From: NCEH01 sp043195195
GTDB taxonomy: Bacteria; Pseudomonadota; Alphaproteobacteria; Rhizobiales; Xanthobacteraceae
Length of the DNA stretch: 64,000 nucleotides
Assembly (NCBI RefSeq): GCF_043195195.1
Contig: NZ_JBAFWT010000007.1
Span: forward strand, 99,767-163,766
Direction of reading: 5' to 3'
Below are positions 26,539 through 34,315 of the stretch, in pieces. The position numbers and the translations under genes are program-made. The notes below the pieces were generated by a model. It was given only the letters and a program-made list of their open reading frames with translations. It was not told where the DNA came from and made no database searches. The first letter of the stretch is position 1. The number at the start of each line of letters is the position of its first letter.

Positions 26539-27879
26539 ATGACCATCCACAACCAGCCGGTCCGAACGACGGCCGAAGACAAATTGCGCACCACCCTGGA
26601 CGCGCGCCTGGCGCAGGACGCTTTGCCGGGCCCGCTCGCCACCCGCATCGGCGAAGTGCGCGCGGCGGCGCTTGCCGCCTTCTGCGAGAACGGCCTGCCG
26701 CACCGCCGGGTGGAAGAGTGGAAATACACGGACCTGCGGGCCCTGATGCGGGACGCGTTCGCGCCCATCACGACGCTCGGCGATAGCGCGGCGGCGGAAG
26801 GCCATTTGCGGGCGGTTTCGTTCGCGGGTGCGCGGCGCATCGTGTTCGTGAACGGTGTGCTGGCGCGCCAGCATTCCGACCTTCTCGGCCTGGAGCCCGG
26901 CCTTTCGGTCATGCCGCTTTCCAGTGCCATCGCCAAGGGGCAGGGGGCGGTGGAGAAGCTCGGCACATTGGCGCCGCAGCGCTATGACGGCGCGCTGGCG
27001 CTCAACACCGCCTTCCTCGGCGAGGGGCTGGTGATTCACGTGGCCGACGGCGCCAGGATCGAGCGGCCGCTGCATATCGCCCATGTGTTCACGCTGGACG
27101 ATCCCGCTGCCACCTATTCCCGCACCTTGCTGGATGTGGGCGCCGGCGCCAGCATCACCCTGGTCGAGAGCTTCCAGGGGCGCGACGGCGTGCCCTATCA
27201 GCAGAACGATGCCATCGAGGTGTTCGCCGGCGACGACAGCCATCTGGATTACATCCGCCTCCAGGAAGAGGGCGACACGGCGCTTCACCTCGGCACCTTC
27301 ATGGCCGATATCGGCCGGGACGCGAAGTTCCACACCTTCGGGCTCACCTCGGGCGCGCAGGTTTCGCGGCTGAGCGTCTATGGTCGCTTTTCCGGCACCG
27401 GCTCGCAGGCGGGTCTGCGCGGCGTGACCTTGTTGAAAAGCCGCCAGCATGCCGACGTGACCTTGCTGCTGGATCATGCGGTGGCCCATTGCGAAAGCCG
27501 CGAATTGTTCAAGACCGTGCTGGCGGACGAGAGCCACGGCGTGTTCCAGGGCAAGATCGTGGTTCGCCCCGACGCGCAGAAGACCGACGGCCGCATGATG
27601 AGCCAGGCGCTTCTGCTCGGTGAAACCGCCGAGATGGACAACAAGCCGGAGCTTGAGATCTTCGCCGACGACGTGCAGTGCGGCCACGGCGCGACGGCGG
27701 GCGACCTCAACGAGGATCTGCTGTTCTATCTCAAGGCGCGCGGCATTCCGGCGAAAGAAGCCGAGGCGATGCTGATCCAGGCGTTCGTGGGCGAGGCGCT
27801 GGAGTTCGTGGAAAATGACGATCTGCGCGACGGCCTGATCGCCCGCGCCGAGGCTTGGCTGAAGAAACGGGCGGGGTGA
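26539..27879 (+). CDS. sufD: Fe-S cluster assembly protein SufD
   Basis: SufB paralogue that completes the SufBC2D scaffold and helps iron entry. The ATG at 26539 is 10 bases after sufC. The 446-residue product has the N-terminal RRVEEWKYTDLR motif, a central beta-helix with poorly conserved sequence, and the C-terminal ELEIFADDVQCGHGATAGDLNED, whose histidine corresponds to the functionally important one in E. coli SufD, then FYLKARGIPAKEAEAMLIQAFV. Assignment is firm because of this C-terminus and the position. Confidence 0.96.
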   Translation: MTIHNQPVRTTAEDKLRTTLDARLAQDALPGPLATRIGEVRAAALAAFCENGLPHRRVEEWKYTDLRALMRDAFAPITTLGDSAAAEGHLRAVSFAGARRIVFVNGVLARQHSDLLGLEPGLSVMPLSSAIAKGQGAVEKLGTLAPQRYDGALALNTAFLGEGLVIHVADGARIERPLHIAHVFTLDDPAATYSRTLLDVGAGASITLVESFQGRDGVPYQQNDAIEVFAGDDSHLDYIRLQEEGDTALHLGTFMADIGRDAKFHTFGLTSGAQVSRLSVYGRFSGTGSQAGLRGVTLLKSRQHADVTLLLDHAVAHCESRELFKTVLADESHGVFQGKIVVRPDAQKTDGRMMSQALLLGETAEMDNKPELEIFADDVQCGHGATAGDLNEDLLFYLKARGIPAKEAEAMLIQAFVGEALEFVENDDLRDGLIARAEAWLKKRAG

Positions 27880-27898
27880 GCGGAGCGCGCCCTTGACC

Positions 27899-27992
27899 CC
27901 AATCGTCATGGCCGGGCTTGACCCGGCCATCCTGGGTCGCCTGGCGGCACCTCGGTGGAGGGAGATCCCCGGGTCACGCCCGGGGATGACGG
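27899..27992. repeat. paired REP-like palindromes between sufD and sufS
   Basis: Two palindromes: ATGGCCGGGCTTGACCCGGCCAT near 27908-27930 and ATCCCCGGGTCACGCCCGGGGAT near 27965-27987. Both are typical of the 'GGGCTTGACCCGG' family scattered between alphaproteobacterial genes. They split the suf operon between sufD and sufS and could modulate mRNA stability there. Confidence 0.75.
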
Positions 27993-28016
27993 TCTCTAAA
28001 GCGACGGACCTTTTTC

Positions 28017-29264
28017 ATGACTGAGACCCATCCCGCAGTGGCCAACGGCAGCTATGATGTCGAGAAGGTGCGCGCCGATTTTCGCGCCCTGTCGATGGAG
28101 GTGAACGGCCATCCCTTGTCCTACCTGGACAACGCCGCCTCGGCCCAGAAGCCGGTGCAGGTGCTGGACCGGATGCGCCATGCCTATGAGTTCGAATATT
28201 CCAACGTCCATCGCGGGCTGCATTATCTCGCCAATGCGGCGACGGAAGCCTATGAGGCGGCGCGCGAGACCATCCGCGCCTTCTTCAACGCCGCCAGCAT
28301 TGATGAAATCATCTTCACCCGGTCCGGCACGGGGTCGCTGAACACGGTGGCCAGCTCGCTCGGCCAGTCGATCCAGGCCGGAGACGAGATCGTGCTCTCC
28401 ATCATGGAGCACCATTCCAACATCGTGCCCTGGCATTTCCTGCGCGAGCGCAAGGGCGCGGTAATCAAATGGGCGCCGGTGCGCGAGGACGGCTCGTTCG
28501 ATTTCGAGGCGTTCGAACAGCTTCTGACGCCGCGCACCAAGATCGTCGCCATCACCCAGATGTCCAACGTGCTCGGCACGGTGACGCCCATCAAGGAGAT
28601 CGCCCGCGCGGCCCATTCGGTGGGCGCGAAAGTGGTGGTGGACGGCTGCCAGAGCGCGGTCCACATGCCGGTGGATGTGCGCGACCTCGACGTCGATTTC
28701 TTCGCCGTCACCGGCCACAAGCTCTATGGGCCGACCGGCATCGGCATCCTTTACGGCAAGCTCGATCTGCTCTCCCAGATGCCGCCTTACGAGGGCGGCG
28801 GCGAGATGATCAAGGAAGTGAGCGAGGATCGCGTGACCTACGCCACCCCGCCGCACCGCTTCGAGGCCGGAACCCCGCCCATCGTCCAGGCCATCGGCCT
28901 CGGCGCGGCGCTGGACTATATGACCTCGCTCGGCCGCGAGCGGATCGAAGCGCACGAGCGCGACCTTTCCGCCTATGCCCACGATGTGCTCGGCGCCATG
29001 AACAGCCTGCGGATCATCGGCACGGCGGCGGGCAAGGGCGCGATCATCTCGTTCGAAATGAAAAATGCCCATCCCCATGACGTTGCGACCGTGCTGGATC
29101 GGTATGGAGTTGCCGTGCGCGCAGGAACCCATTGCGCTCAGCCGCTGATGGCCCGATATGACACCACGGCCACTTGCAGGGCATCGCTCGCCCTCTACAA
29201 CACGCGCGCCGACGTGGACCGCCTTGCGGCGGCCTTGCTGAAGGCGCAGGATTTGTTCGCATGA
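28017..29264 (+). CDS. sufS: cysteine desulfurase SufS (class II)
   Basis: Second PLP desulfurase of the cluster, delivering persulfide sulfur to the SUF scaffold. The 415-residue product has YLDNAASAQKP, SNVHRGLHYLA, the histidine of IMEHHSNIVPW, the PLP lysine in TGHKLYGPTGIGIL (about 235), and the catalytic cysteine in RAGTHCAQPLM (about 371) on a short class II loop. In most bacteria class II enzymes need a SufE or SufU partner; none is seen in the window. The stop overlaps the start of sufT by four bases. Confidence 0.96.
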   Translation: MTETHPAVANGSYDVEKVRADFRALSMEVNGHPLSYLDNAASAQKPVQVLDRMRHAYEFEYSNVHRGLHYLANAATEAYEAARETIRAFFNAASIDEIIFTRSGTGSLNTVASSLGQSIQAGDEIVLSIMEHHSNIVPWHFLRERKGAVIKWAPVREDGSFDFEAFEQLLTPRTKIVAITQMSNVLGTVTPIKEIARAAHSVGAKVVVDGCQSAVHMPVDVRDLDVDFFAVTGHKLYGPTGIGILYGKLDLLSQMPPYEGGGEMIKEVSEDRVTYATPPHRFEAGTPPIVQAIGLGAALDYMTSLGRERIEAHERDLSAYAHDVLGAMNSLRIIGTAAGKGAIISFEMKNAHPHDVATVLDRYGVAVRAGTHCAQPLMARYDTTATCRASLALYNTRADVDRLAAALLKAQDLFA

Positions 29265-29635
29265 CGGAAACGGCGCTCAACGACTCCCCCAATACCCCGG
29301 AAATCAAATCGACGATTCCCGAGGCGGAATTGGCGCGTCTCACCGACGACATCGTCGCGGCCATGAAGACCGTCTATGATCCCGAGATCCCGGTCGACAT
29401 CTACGAGCTGGGGCTGATCTATAAGGTGGACATCGCCGACGATCGGTCGGTCGCGGTCGAGATGACGCTGACCACCCCCAATTGCCCCTCGGCGGCCGAG
29501 CTGCCGGGCATGGTGGAAAACGCCGTGAACACAGTGGAGGGCATCGGCGGCGTGACGGTGGAAATCACCTTCGATCCCCCGTGGGACCAGGGCCGCATGT
29601 CGGAAGAGGCCCGCGCCACGCTCAATCTGTGGTGA
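29261..29635 (+). CDS. sufT: SufT / MIP18 (DUF59) Fe-S maturation factor
   Basis: A 124-residue DUF59 protein of the SufT type, an accessory factor in iron-sulfur protein maturation. It starts at ATG 29261, overlapping the sufS stop (ATGA). DPEIPVDIYELGLIYKVDI and the conserved cysteine in TLTTPNCPSAAELPG mark the domain; the C-terminal DPPWDQGRMSEEARATLNLW is standard. A short Ser/Pro/Thr-rich head of about 25 residues precedes the domain. Confidence 0.94.
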   Translation: MTETALNDSPNTPEIKSTIPEAELARLTDDIVAAMKTVYDPEIPVDIYELGLIYKVDIADDRSVAVEMTLTTPNCPSAAELPGMVENAVNTVEGIGGVTVEITFDPPWDQGRMSEEARATLNLW

Positions 29636-30081
29636 GTGGGAAAGTGAGCGGGCAGGGGGGCGAACACGTCTCGCCGCCGCTCGGGCCGGTGCTGGAAACC
29701 GGCCTCTATGTCGAGGATCTGGAGCGCGCCGCCGCCTTTTACGAGGGCGTGCTCGGGCTCGCGCCCATGCTCGGCGATCCGCGTTTCCGGGCCTATCCCC
29801 TCGGCGGTACGGTGCTGCTGCTGTTCAAGCGCGGCGCGGCCGACCAAACCTTGACCCTGCCGGGCGGCACCATCCCGCCCCATGATGCGAGTGGGCGCGC
29901 CCATGTGGCCCTCGCCATCCCCGCCGAGGCGCTGGAGCCCTGGCGCACCCATCTCGCGCGCCATGCCATCCCCATCGAGGGCGAGATGGCCTGGCCCAAG
30001 GGCGGCGTGAGCCTCTATTTCCGCGATCCGGACGGCACCCTTCTGGAACTTGCGACCCCCGGCCTCTGGCCGAATTATTGA
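29632..30081 (+). CDS. VOC (glyoxalase/bleomycin-resistance-like) family protein
   Basis: A 149-residue protein from GTG 29632, which overlaps the sufT stop (GTGA); an in-frame GTG at 29644 is an alternative. LETGLYVEDLERAAAFYEGVLGL, VALAIPAEALEPWRTHL and the C-terminal SLYFRDPDGTLLELATPGLW are the paired beta-alpha-beta-beta-beta modules of the vicinal oxygen chelate superfamily. The substrate cannot be inferred. Coupled translation with sufT suggests it rides on the suf transcript, but a role in cluster assembly is not established. Confidence 0.85.
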   Translation: MSGKVSGQGGEHVSPPLGPVLETGLYVEDLERAAAFYEGVLGLAPMLGDPRFRAYPLGGTVLLLFKRGAADQTLTLPGGTIPPHDASGRAHVALAIPAEALEPWRTHLARHAIPIEGEMAWPKGGVSLYFRDPDGTLLELATPGLWPNY

Positions 30082-30205
30082 GGGCCGCGGGGGCGGCGGG
30101 GCGCGCACGCTTTGGCGTCGGCGCTTGCGTAGAACTTCGTCGGAAATTCGAAATTCGGGGCCGAAAATTCAGGGAAGAACACATGTTCTGCGCTGTTCTT
30201 CTTCC

Positions 30206-31165
30206 TTAAGCCCTTGTTTCACGTGAAACATTTTTTGCAGGTTCGGCCTTTTTGGGAGGTCCTGAGCGCTTTTTCCCGGGCGCCTCGCCGGCCGCCTTGG
30301 CGTCTGTCTCCTCGCCGTCCTCCTTCATTTCGTCCTTCACCTGCCCATAGGCCAGCAAGGCGAATAAGGCGGAGCCGCCGATCACATTGCCGATCAGCAG
30401 CGGCAGCATGAAGCCGACGAGCGCCGTTCCGGGCCCCAGTTCGCCGCGCGCAACGAGATAGAAGATCTCCACCGATCCCGACACCACGTGGGAGAGCTGG
30501 AGCAGCGAAATCAGCCCCGTGAGCGCAACGATGATGATGACGCGGGAATGCTCCGCGCTCGGCAGCAGCCAGGCCACGGTGGCGATCAGCCAGCCGGCGA
30601 CGATGCCGCGGATCAAAGCATCGGTGGGGGTGAGGGCCGCCAATTCCTTCGACAGCGAGAGAATGGCCGCATCGATTTCAGGCGGCAGGATGAGGCGAGT
30701 GGCGAGCAGGGCGGCGAACAGGGCCGTGCCCGCCATATTGGCTGCGAACACCACCCCCCAGATGCGGGCAAGCGCGACGAACGCCTTGCGCGACGGCTCG
30801 GCCAGCACCGGCAGGACGGCGGTGAGGGTGATTTCGGTGAAGAGCTGGTAACGCCCGAGAATGACGATCAGAAAGCCCAGGGAATAGCCGACGCTTTCGA
30901 TGATGGCGCGCCAGGGCGCATCCGGCAGATGGGCGTGCAGGGCCGCTTCCGCGACCACCGAGAAGCCGATGGAAAGGCCCGCGGCCAGCCCCGACCACCA
31001 CAGGCTCGGCACCGGCCGGCGCAGTTCGTCCAGGCCCTCGCGGCGGATCACCTCATAAACCGCGAGGGGGCGCAGGTTGAGATGCTCCTCGACCTGGGCA
31101 TTCTCCTCGGCGGAAAGATCGTTCGAAGCCTCATCCTCGATCGTAGGGGCGTCGTCGGTTTTCAT
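30206..31165 (-). CDS. formate/nitrite transporter (FNT) family membrane protein
   Basis: A 319-residue inner-membrane channel/transporter of the FNT family, nearest to the YfdC branch. A charged cytoplasmic N-terminus of about 50 residues precedes six membrane segments; family features include SLWWSGLAAGLSIGFSVVAE, FTEITLTAVLP, NMAGTALFA and GNVIGGSALFALLAYGQV. Substrate is unknown. A lysine/proline-rich tail ends NVSRETRA, and these last codons contain the parS palindrome. The gene is inserted on the opposite strand between the VOC gene and sufA, and has GGAG upstream of its ATG at 31165. Confidence 0.88.
   Translation of the reverse strand: MKTDDAPTIEDEASNDLSAEENAQVEEHLNLRPLAVYEVIRREGLDELRRPVPSLWWSGLAAGLSIGFSVVAEAALHAHLPDAPWRAIIESVGYSLGFLIVILGRYQLFTEITLTAVLPVLAEPSRKAFVALARIWGVVFAANMAGTALFAALLATRLILPPEIDAAILSLSKELAALTPTDALIRGIVAGWLIATVAWLLPSAEHSRVIIIVALTGLISLLQLSHVVSGSVEIFYLVARGELGPGTALVGFMLPLLIGNVIGGSALFALLAYGQVKDEMKEDGEETDAKAAGEAPGKKRSGPPKKAEPAKNVSRETRA
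30215..30230. promoter_or_regulatory. parS centromere-like ParB-binding palindrome
   Basis: TGTTTCACGTGAAACA is a perfect 16-bp palindrome identical to the chromosomal parS consensus used by ParB/Spo0J proteins from Bacillus to Caulobacter and rhizobia. It lies in the last codons of the FNT gene (Asn-Val-Ser-Arg-Glu-Thr). No parA, parB or oriC gene is in the window, so its use is inferred from sequence identity alone. Confidence 0.85.
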
Positions 31166-31330
31166 GCTTCAGCTCCGCCATTGCCAAGCTGAACGCGCGG
31201 GACCGGTTTCGGTTGCATGGCCCGCCGCGCCGGCCCGCGCGGGTGGCACTTGCCGTGGCGGCCGGGCTACCCCATTTTAGGTGGGCCTATCCGCCGGCCT
31301 TGAACCGGCGCGGTTCGGAGTTTTGAGACT

Positions 31331-31717
31331 ATGGCCGCCCTTCGCCCCCGCCCGCCCGTCATGCGCATCACGGATGCCGCCGCCGAACGCATCCGCCAGA
31401 TCATGGCGCGCATGGAGCCTCCTGTCGAAGCCGTGCGTGTTGGGATCAAGAACGGCGGCTGCGCCGGCATGTCCTACACCCTCGATTATGCGCAGGAGAT
31501 TTCTCCGCGCGACGAAGTGGTGGAGGACAAGGGCGTGAAGGTGATCGTCGATCCCAAAGCGATCCTGTTCCTGCTCGGCACCGAGATGGATTTCAAGGCG
31601 GACAAGATGTCGGCCCAGTTCGTCTTCAACAATCCGAATCAGACCTCGTCCTGCGGATGCGGCGAATCCGTCGCCATCACCCCCGCTCCGGCCGAGGAAC
31701 TGGAAGGCCGCGCCTGA
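31331..31717 (+). CDS. sufA: A-type Fe-S carrier protein SufA/IscA
   Basis: A 128-residue A-type carrier that receives clusters from the scaffold and passes them to apoproteins. The three ligand cysteines are present: the first in IKNGGCAGMSYTLDY and the pair in SSCGCGESV. MRITDAAAERIRQIM (from residue 11) is the family start, so ATG 31361 is an alternative to ATG 31331, which has GGAG ten bases upstream. It is the last suf gene of the region, separated from sufT by the VOC gene and the inverted FNT gene. Confidence 0.94.
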   Translation: MAALRPRPPVMRITDAAAERIRQIMARMEPPVEAVRVGIKNGGCAGMSYTLDYAQEISPRDEVVEDKGVKVIVDPKAILFLLGTEMDFKADKMSAQFVFNNPNQTSSCGCGESVAITPAPAEELEGRA

Positions 31718-31796
31718 TCCGCGCATCGGTTGTGGCTTTGGCGGCTGTCCCCTTTCCTTGTACCTCTCGGCACACTAAGGTCGCCCGCTCGTGTGG

Positions 31797-31881
31797 GCGG
31801 ACGTGGCGGAACAGGTAGACGCACGAGACTTAAAATCTTGCGCCGAAAGGCGTGCGGGTTCGAGTCCCGCCGTCCGCACCA
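31797..31881 (+). tRNA. tRNA-Leu (anticodon UAA), CCA encoded
   Basis: An 85-base cloverleaf with acceptor arms GCGGACG/CGTCCGC, a class II variable arm (GCGCCGAAAGGCGT), the T-arm GCGGGTTCGAGTCCCGC and an encoded CCA. The anticodon loop CTTAAAA gives TAA, reading UUA leucine codons. No integrase or other attachment-site scar lies next to its 3' end. Confidence 0.96.
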
Positions 31882-32114
31882 GATGATCCCTGTGCTGACT
31901 CATCGAGCCGGGGAGAGACCCCTCTCCCGTGAAATTCCTGCCGGTCACATCAATTTTTGCTCACCGTGCCAGCGCGCGGTAGCGGGATTATGCAATCCCG
32001 CCAGCGTCGAGCCGGGATGCGGTATCCTTTTTGATACTATGGGCGGTTTATGTGCGTTCTTGCGCCTGGGGGTGGTGCTCAGCATCTTAGCGCCGAATGG
32101 AATTGGAGACTCCC

Positions 32115-33137
32115 ATGCGTGCCGTCGGCTATCAGGCCTCGCTGCCCATCGATGATGTGGCGGCGCTCTCAGACATCGAATTGCCCCGCCCCGAGGCGAG
32201 CGGCCGAGATCTTCTGGTTCAGGTCAAGGCGGTCTCGGTGAACCCGGTGGACACCAAGGTGCGCCGCCGCGCCGCCGCCGAGGCCGGGTCCTGGAAGGTG
32301 CTCGGCTGGGATGCGGCGGGCGTCGTGATCGAGGCCGGGCCGCAGGTCACTTTGTTCAAACCCGGTGACGAAGTGTTCTATGCCGGTGCGCTGGGTCGGC
32401 AGGGCACCGACGCTGAATTCCACCTGGTGGACGAACGGCTGGTCGGCGCGAAACCGCGCACTCTTGGCTGGGCCCAGGCCGCAGCCCTGCCGCTCACCGC
32501 CGTGACCGCCTGGGAAACATTGTTCGACCGACTGGACGTCCGGCGCGCGGTGCCCGGCGCCGCACCGGCGATCCTGATCATCGGCGGCGCGGGCGGGGTC
32601 GGCTCGATCACGATCCAGCTCGCCCGCAAGCTTACGGACCTCACGGTCATCGCCACCGCGTCGCGCGCGGAAACGCGGCAATGGGTGGAAGGGCTCGGCG
32701 CCCATCATGTGATCGACCATTCCAAGCCGTTGGCCGCACAGGTGGAGGCGCTGGGCCTAGGCGCGCCCGCCTTTGTCTTCTCCACCACCAACACCGATGA
32801 TCATCTGGCGCAGATCGCCGAACTGATCGCGCCGCAGGGGCGGTTCGCGCTGATCGACGATCCCGCGGTGCTGGATGTGATTGGCTTCAAGCGCAAGAGC
32901 GTGTCGGTGCATTGGGAGTTGATGTTCACCCGCTCGATGTTCGAGACGGCCGACATGCAGATGCAGCACGATCTGCTGATGGAGGTGAGCCGGCTGGTGG
33001 ATGCCGGAGAGATCCGCACCACGCTTGCGGAATCCTACGGCACAATCAATGCCGCCAACCTGCGCCGTGCGCACCGGCTGATCGAAAGCGGGCGAGCGCT
33101 CGGCAAGATCGTCCTGGAAGGCTTCGACGCCGCATAA
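32115..33137 (+). CDS. zinc-type alcohol dehydrogenase-like protein (quinone oxidoreductase family)
   Basis: A 340-residue medium-chain dehydrogenase/reductase of the ZADH/QOR group. The ATG at 32115 has GGAG six bases upstream; ATG 32097 in the same frame is an alternative. The catalytic domain shows VNPVDTKVRRR and LGWDAAGVVIEAG; the NAD(P)H Rossmann motif is IIGGAGGVGSITIQLAR. The cysteines of a catalytic zinc site are absent, so it probably acts as an NADPH-dependent reductase of enones or quinones. A GGGCCG/CGGCCC hairpin follows the stop at about 33155-33172 and may terminate it. Confidence 0.88.
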   Translation: MRAVGYQASLPIDDVAALSDIELPRPEASGRDLLVQVKAVSVNPVDTKVRRRAAAEAGSWKVLGWDAAGVVIEAGPQVTLFKPGDEVFYAGALGRQGTDAEFHLVDERLVGAKPRTLGWAQAAALPLTAVTAWETLFDRLDVRRAVPGAAPAILIIGGAGGVGSITIQLARKLTDLTVIATASRAETRQWVEGLGAHHVIDHSKPLAAQVEALGLGAPAFVFSTTNTDDHLAQIAELIAPQGRFALIDDPAVLDVIGFKRKSVSVHWELMFTRSMFETADMQMQHDLLMEVSRLVDAGEIRTTLAESYGTINAANLRRAHRLIESGRALGKIVLEGFDAA

Positions 33138-33180
33138 TCCCGTGGGATGCGGGACGGGCCGGATTTCGGCCCGCCTTCCC

Positions 33181-33219
33181 AGAGCGGTTCATCGTTTCAC
33201 GCAAACGAAGAACCGGTCT
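33181..33219. repeat. AGAGC-type inverted repeat downstream of the alcohol dehydrogenase-like gene
   Basis: CGGTTCATCGTTT and AAACGAAGAACCG form a 13-position stem with one mismatch around a CACGC loop, led by AGAG. It has the same general build as the element at 23993-24040 and belongs to the dispersed hairpins common in this group of alphaproteobacteria. Confidence 0.65.
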
Positions 33220-33264
33220 GACCTGTCGCCTAGTCGCAATGCGCGCGACCCGACCCCCAGCCGC

Positions 33265-33633
33265 TCAGGCGGCCTTGCGATAGCCCTGCTCGGCCTCATC
33301 GGTCGGGGCAGTGGGGTTGAGCATCTTTTCCTTGCACAATTCCACGATCTCGAGCATTTCCGTGCCCCAGGCGAAAGCGGATTGCTGCAAGAAAGCGGCT
33401 TCCTTGTTGAACACCGATGTCGCCGCGTCGGGTTTGGCCATTTCGCTCATCAGGCGCATCTGCTCCTGAATCTGCGCCGTAGCGAAGCGCTGCAGATGCG
33501 CGTTGATGGCGACCGGCAGTTCGACCCAATATACGCGGGCCGCAGCCATGGGCCAGCCGAACATCTGCGCGCCCGCGGGCCATGTCGTGGGAAAGCCAGT
33601 CGTGAAGCCGGGGGAAGTCGAAGAGTCGCTCAT
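33265..33633 (-). CDS. small phasin-like conserved protein
   Basis: A 122-residue soluble protein from ATG 33633, with GGAG upstream. After a Ser/Thr/Pro-rich head, residues 40-115 are amphipathic and helical (INAHLQRFATAQIQEQMRLMSEMAKPDAATSVFNKEAAFLQQSAFAWGTEMLEIVELCKEKM), which recalls phasins and phasin-like proteins that coat polyhydroxyalkanoate granules. The match is one of architecture, not of a strict motif, so a general helical conserved protein is equally possible. No PHA genes lie nearby. Confidence 0.6.
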   Translation of the reverse strand: MSDSSTSPGFTTGFPTTWPAGAQMFGWPMAAARVYWVELPVAINAHLQRFATAQIQEQMRLMSEMAKPDAATSVFNKEAAFLQQSAFAWGTEMLEIVELCKEKMLNPTAPTDEAEQGYRKAA

Positions 33634-33829
33634 AGGTCCATCTCCGGATATCTGATTAAGAATAGCATGCCACCGGGGGTGGTAGATGCATTGCTCTGGA
33701 TCAAGCGCGCGAAATATTTTTTGCGGGCTTTCCCGTAAGTGAAAGTCCTTAACTGGCACATGGTCCTGGGATACGGCATGAAGTCGCCTAAGTCGCATCG
33801 GCGACGGGCAAGCTTGGAGGAGACCGTTT

Positions 33830-34210
33830 ATGAGCCAACTGCCTCACACCTTCCGCGAGATCCGTCTGGAACTGGCGCGCGAGAAGGATCATCCCGAAGG
33901 CTCGCGCAATTTCGGCTATTCCTTCGTGGCGCCGCTGGATGAGAACGGCCGCATCAATCCCGATCTCTGGCATACCCACCGCGATGCCTGCCGGGTGGTG
34001 CGGTTCCGGCCGGGCGAGGCGGACGATGTCGGCCATCTCGTGCGCCGGCCCGGTGGAAGCTGGGCGTTCCGCTACGATGTTTCCGGCGACGAGGATGACG
34101 AGTCGGGCTATCGGTTCGGCGATGAAGCCTTCGCCCCCGGAGAATATGTCTCCATCCGCGAGGATGAGGAGATGCACACATACCGCGTGGTTTCAGTCGA
34201 GCACGTTTGA
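33830..34210 (+). CDS. conserved hypothetical acidic protein
   Basis: A 126-residue protein with a good ribosome site (GGAGGAG, eight bases before the ATG). It begins MSQLPHTFREIRLELAREKDHPEGS and has HTHRDACRVVRFRPGE, GSWAFRYDVSGDEDDESGYRFGDEAFAPGEYVSI and a terminal MHTYRVVSVEHV. No signal peptide or membrane segment is present. The pattern is that of small conserved Rhizobiales proteins without assigned function; I cannot give a role. It is monocistronic with a strong terminator 41 bases after the stop. Confidence 0.8.
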   Translation: MSQLPHTFREIRLELAREKDHPEGSRNFGYSFVAPLDENGRINPDLWHTHRDACRVVRFRPGEADDVGHLVRRPGGSWAFRYDVSGDEDDESGYRFGDEAFAPGEYVSIREDEEMHTYRVVSVEHV

Positions 34211-34251
34211 GGGCCTTGTTCGGCTGAGAACGCCGTTCGACAATTGAAGGT

Positions 34252-34287
34252 GCCCGCGGTCGCATCGGCGACCGCGGGCGTTTTATT
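34252..34287 (+). terminator. intrinsic terminator after the conserved hypothetical gene
   Basis: GCCCGCGGTCGC and GCGACCGCGGGC form a perfect 12-bp stem with an ATCG loop, followed by GTTTTATT on the plus strand. It lies 28 bases before the convergent stop of the ethanolamine permease gene. Confidence 0.9.
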
Positions 34288-34315
34288 GGGACGCGCCAGG
34301 GCGTCTAGCTTGGGC

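Noticed and set aside
31797..32114. tRNA-Leu as a site of an integrated element
   Set aside because: No integrase, no direct repeat of the tRNA 3' end and ordinary composition follow; the next gene is a normal chromosomal dehydrogenase.
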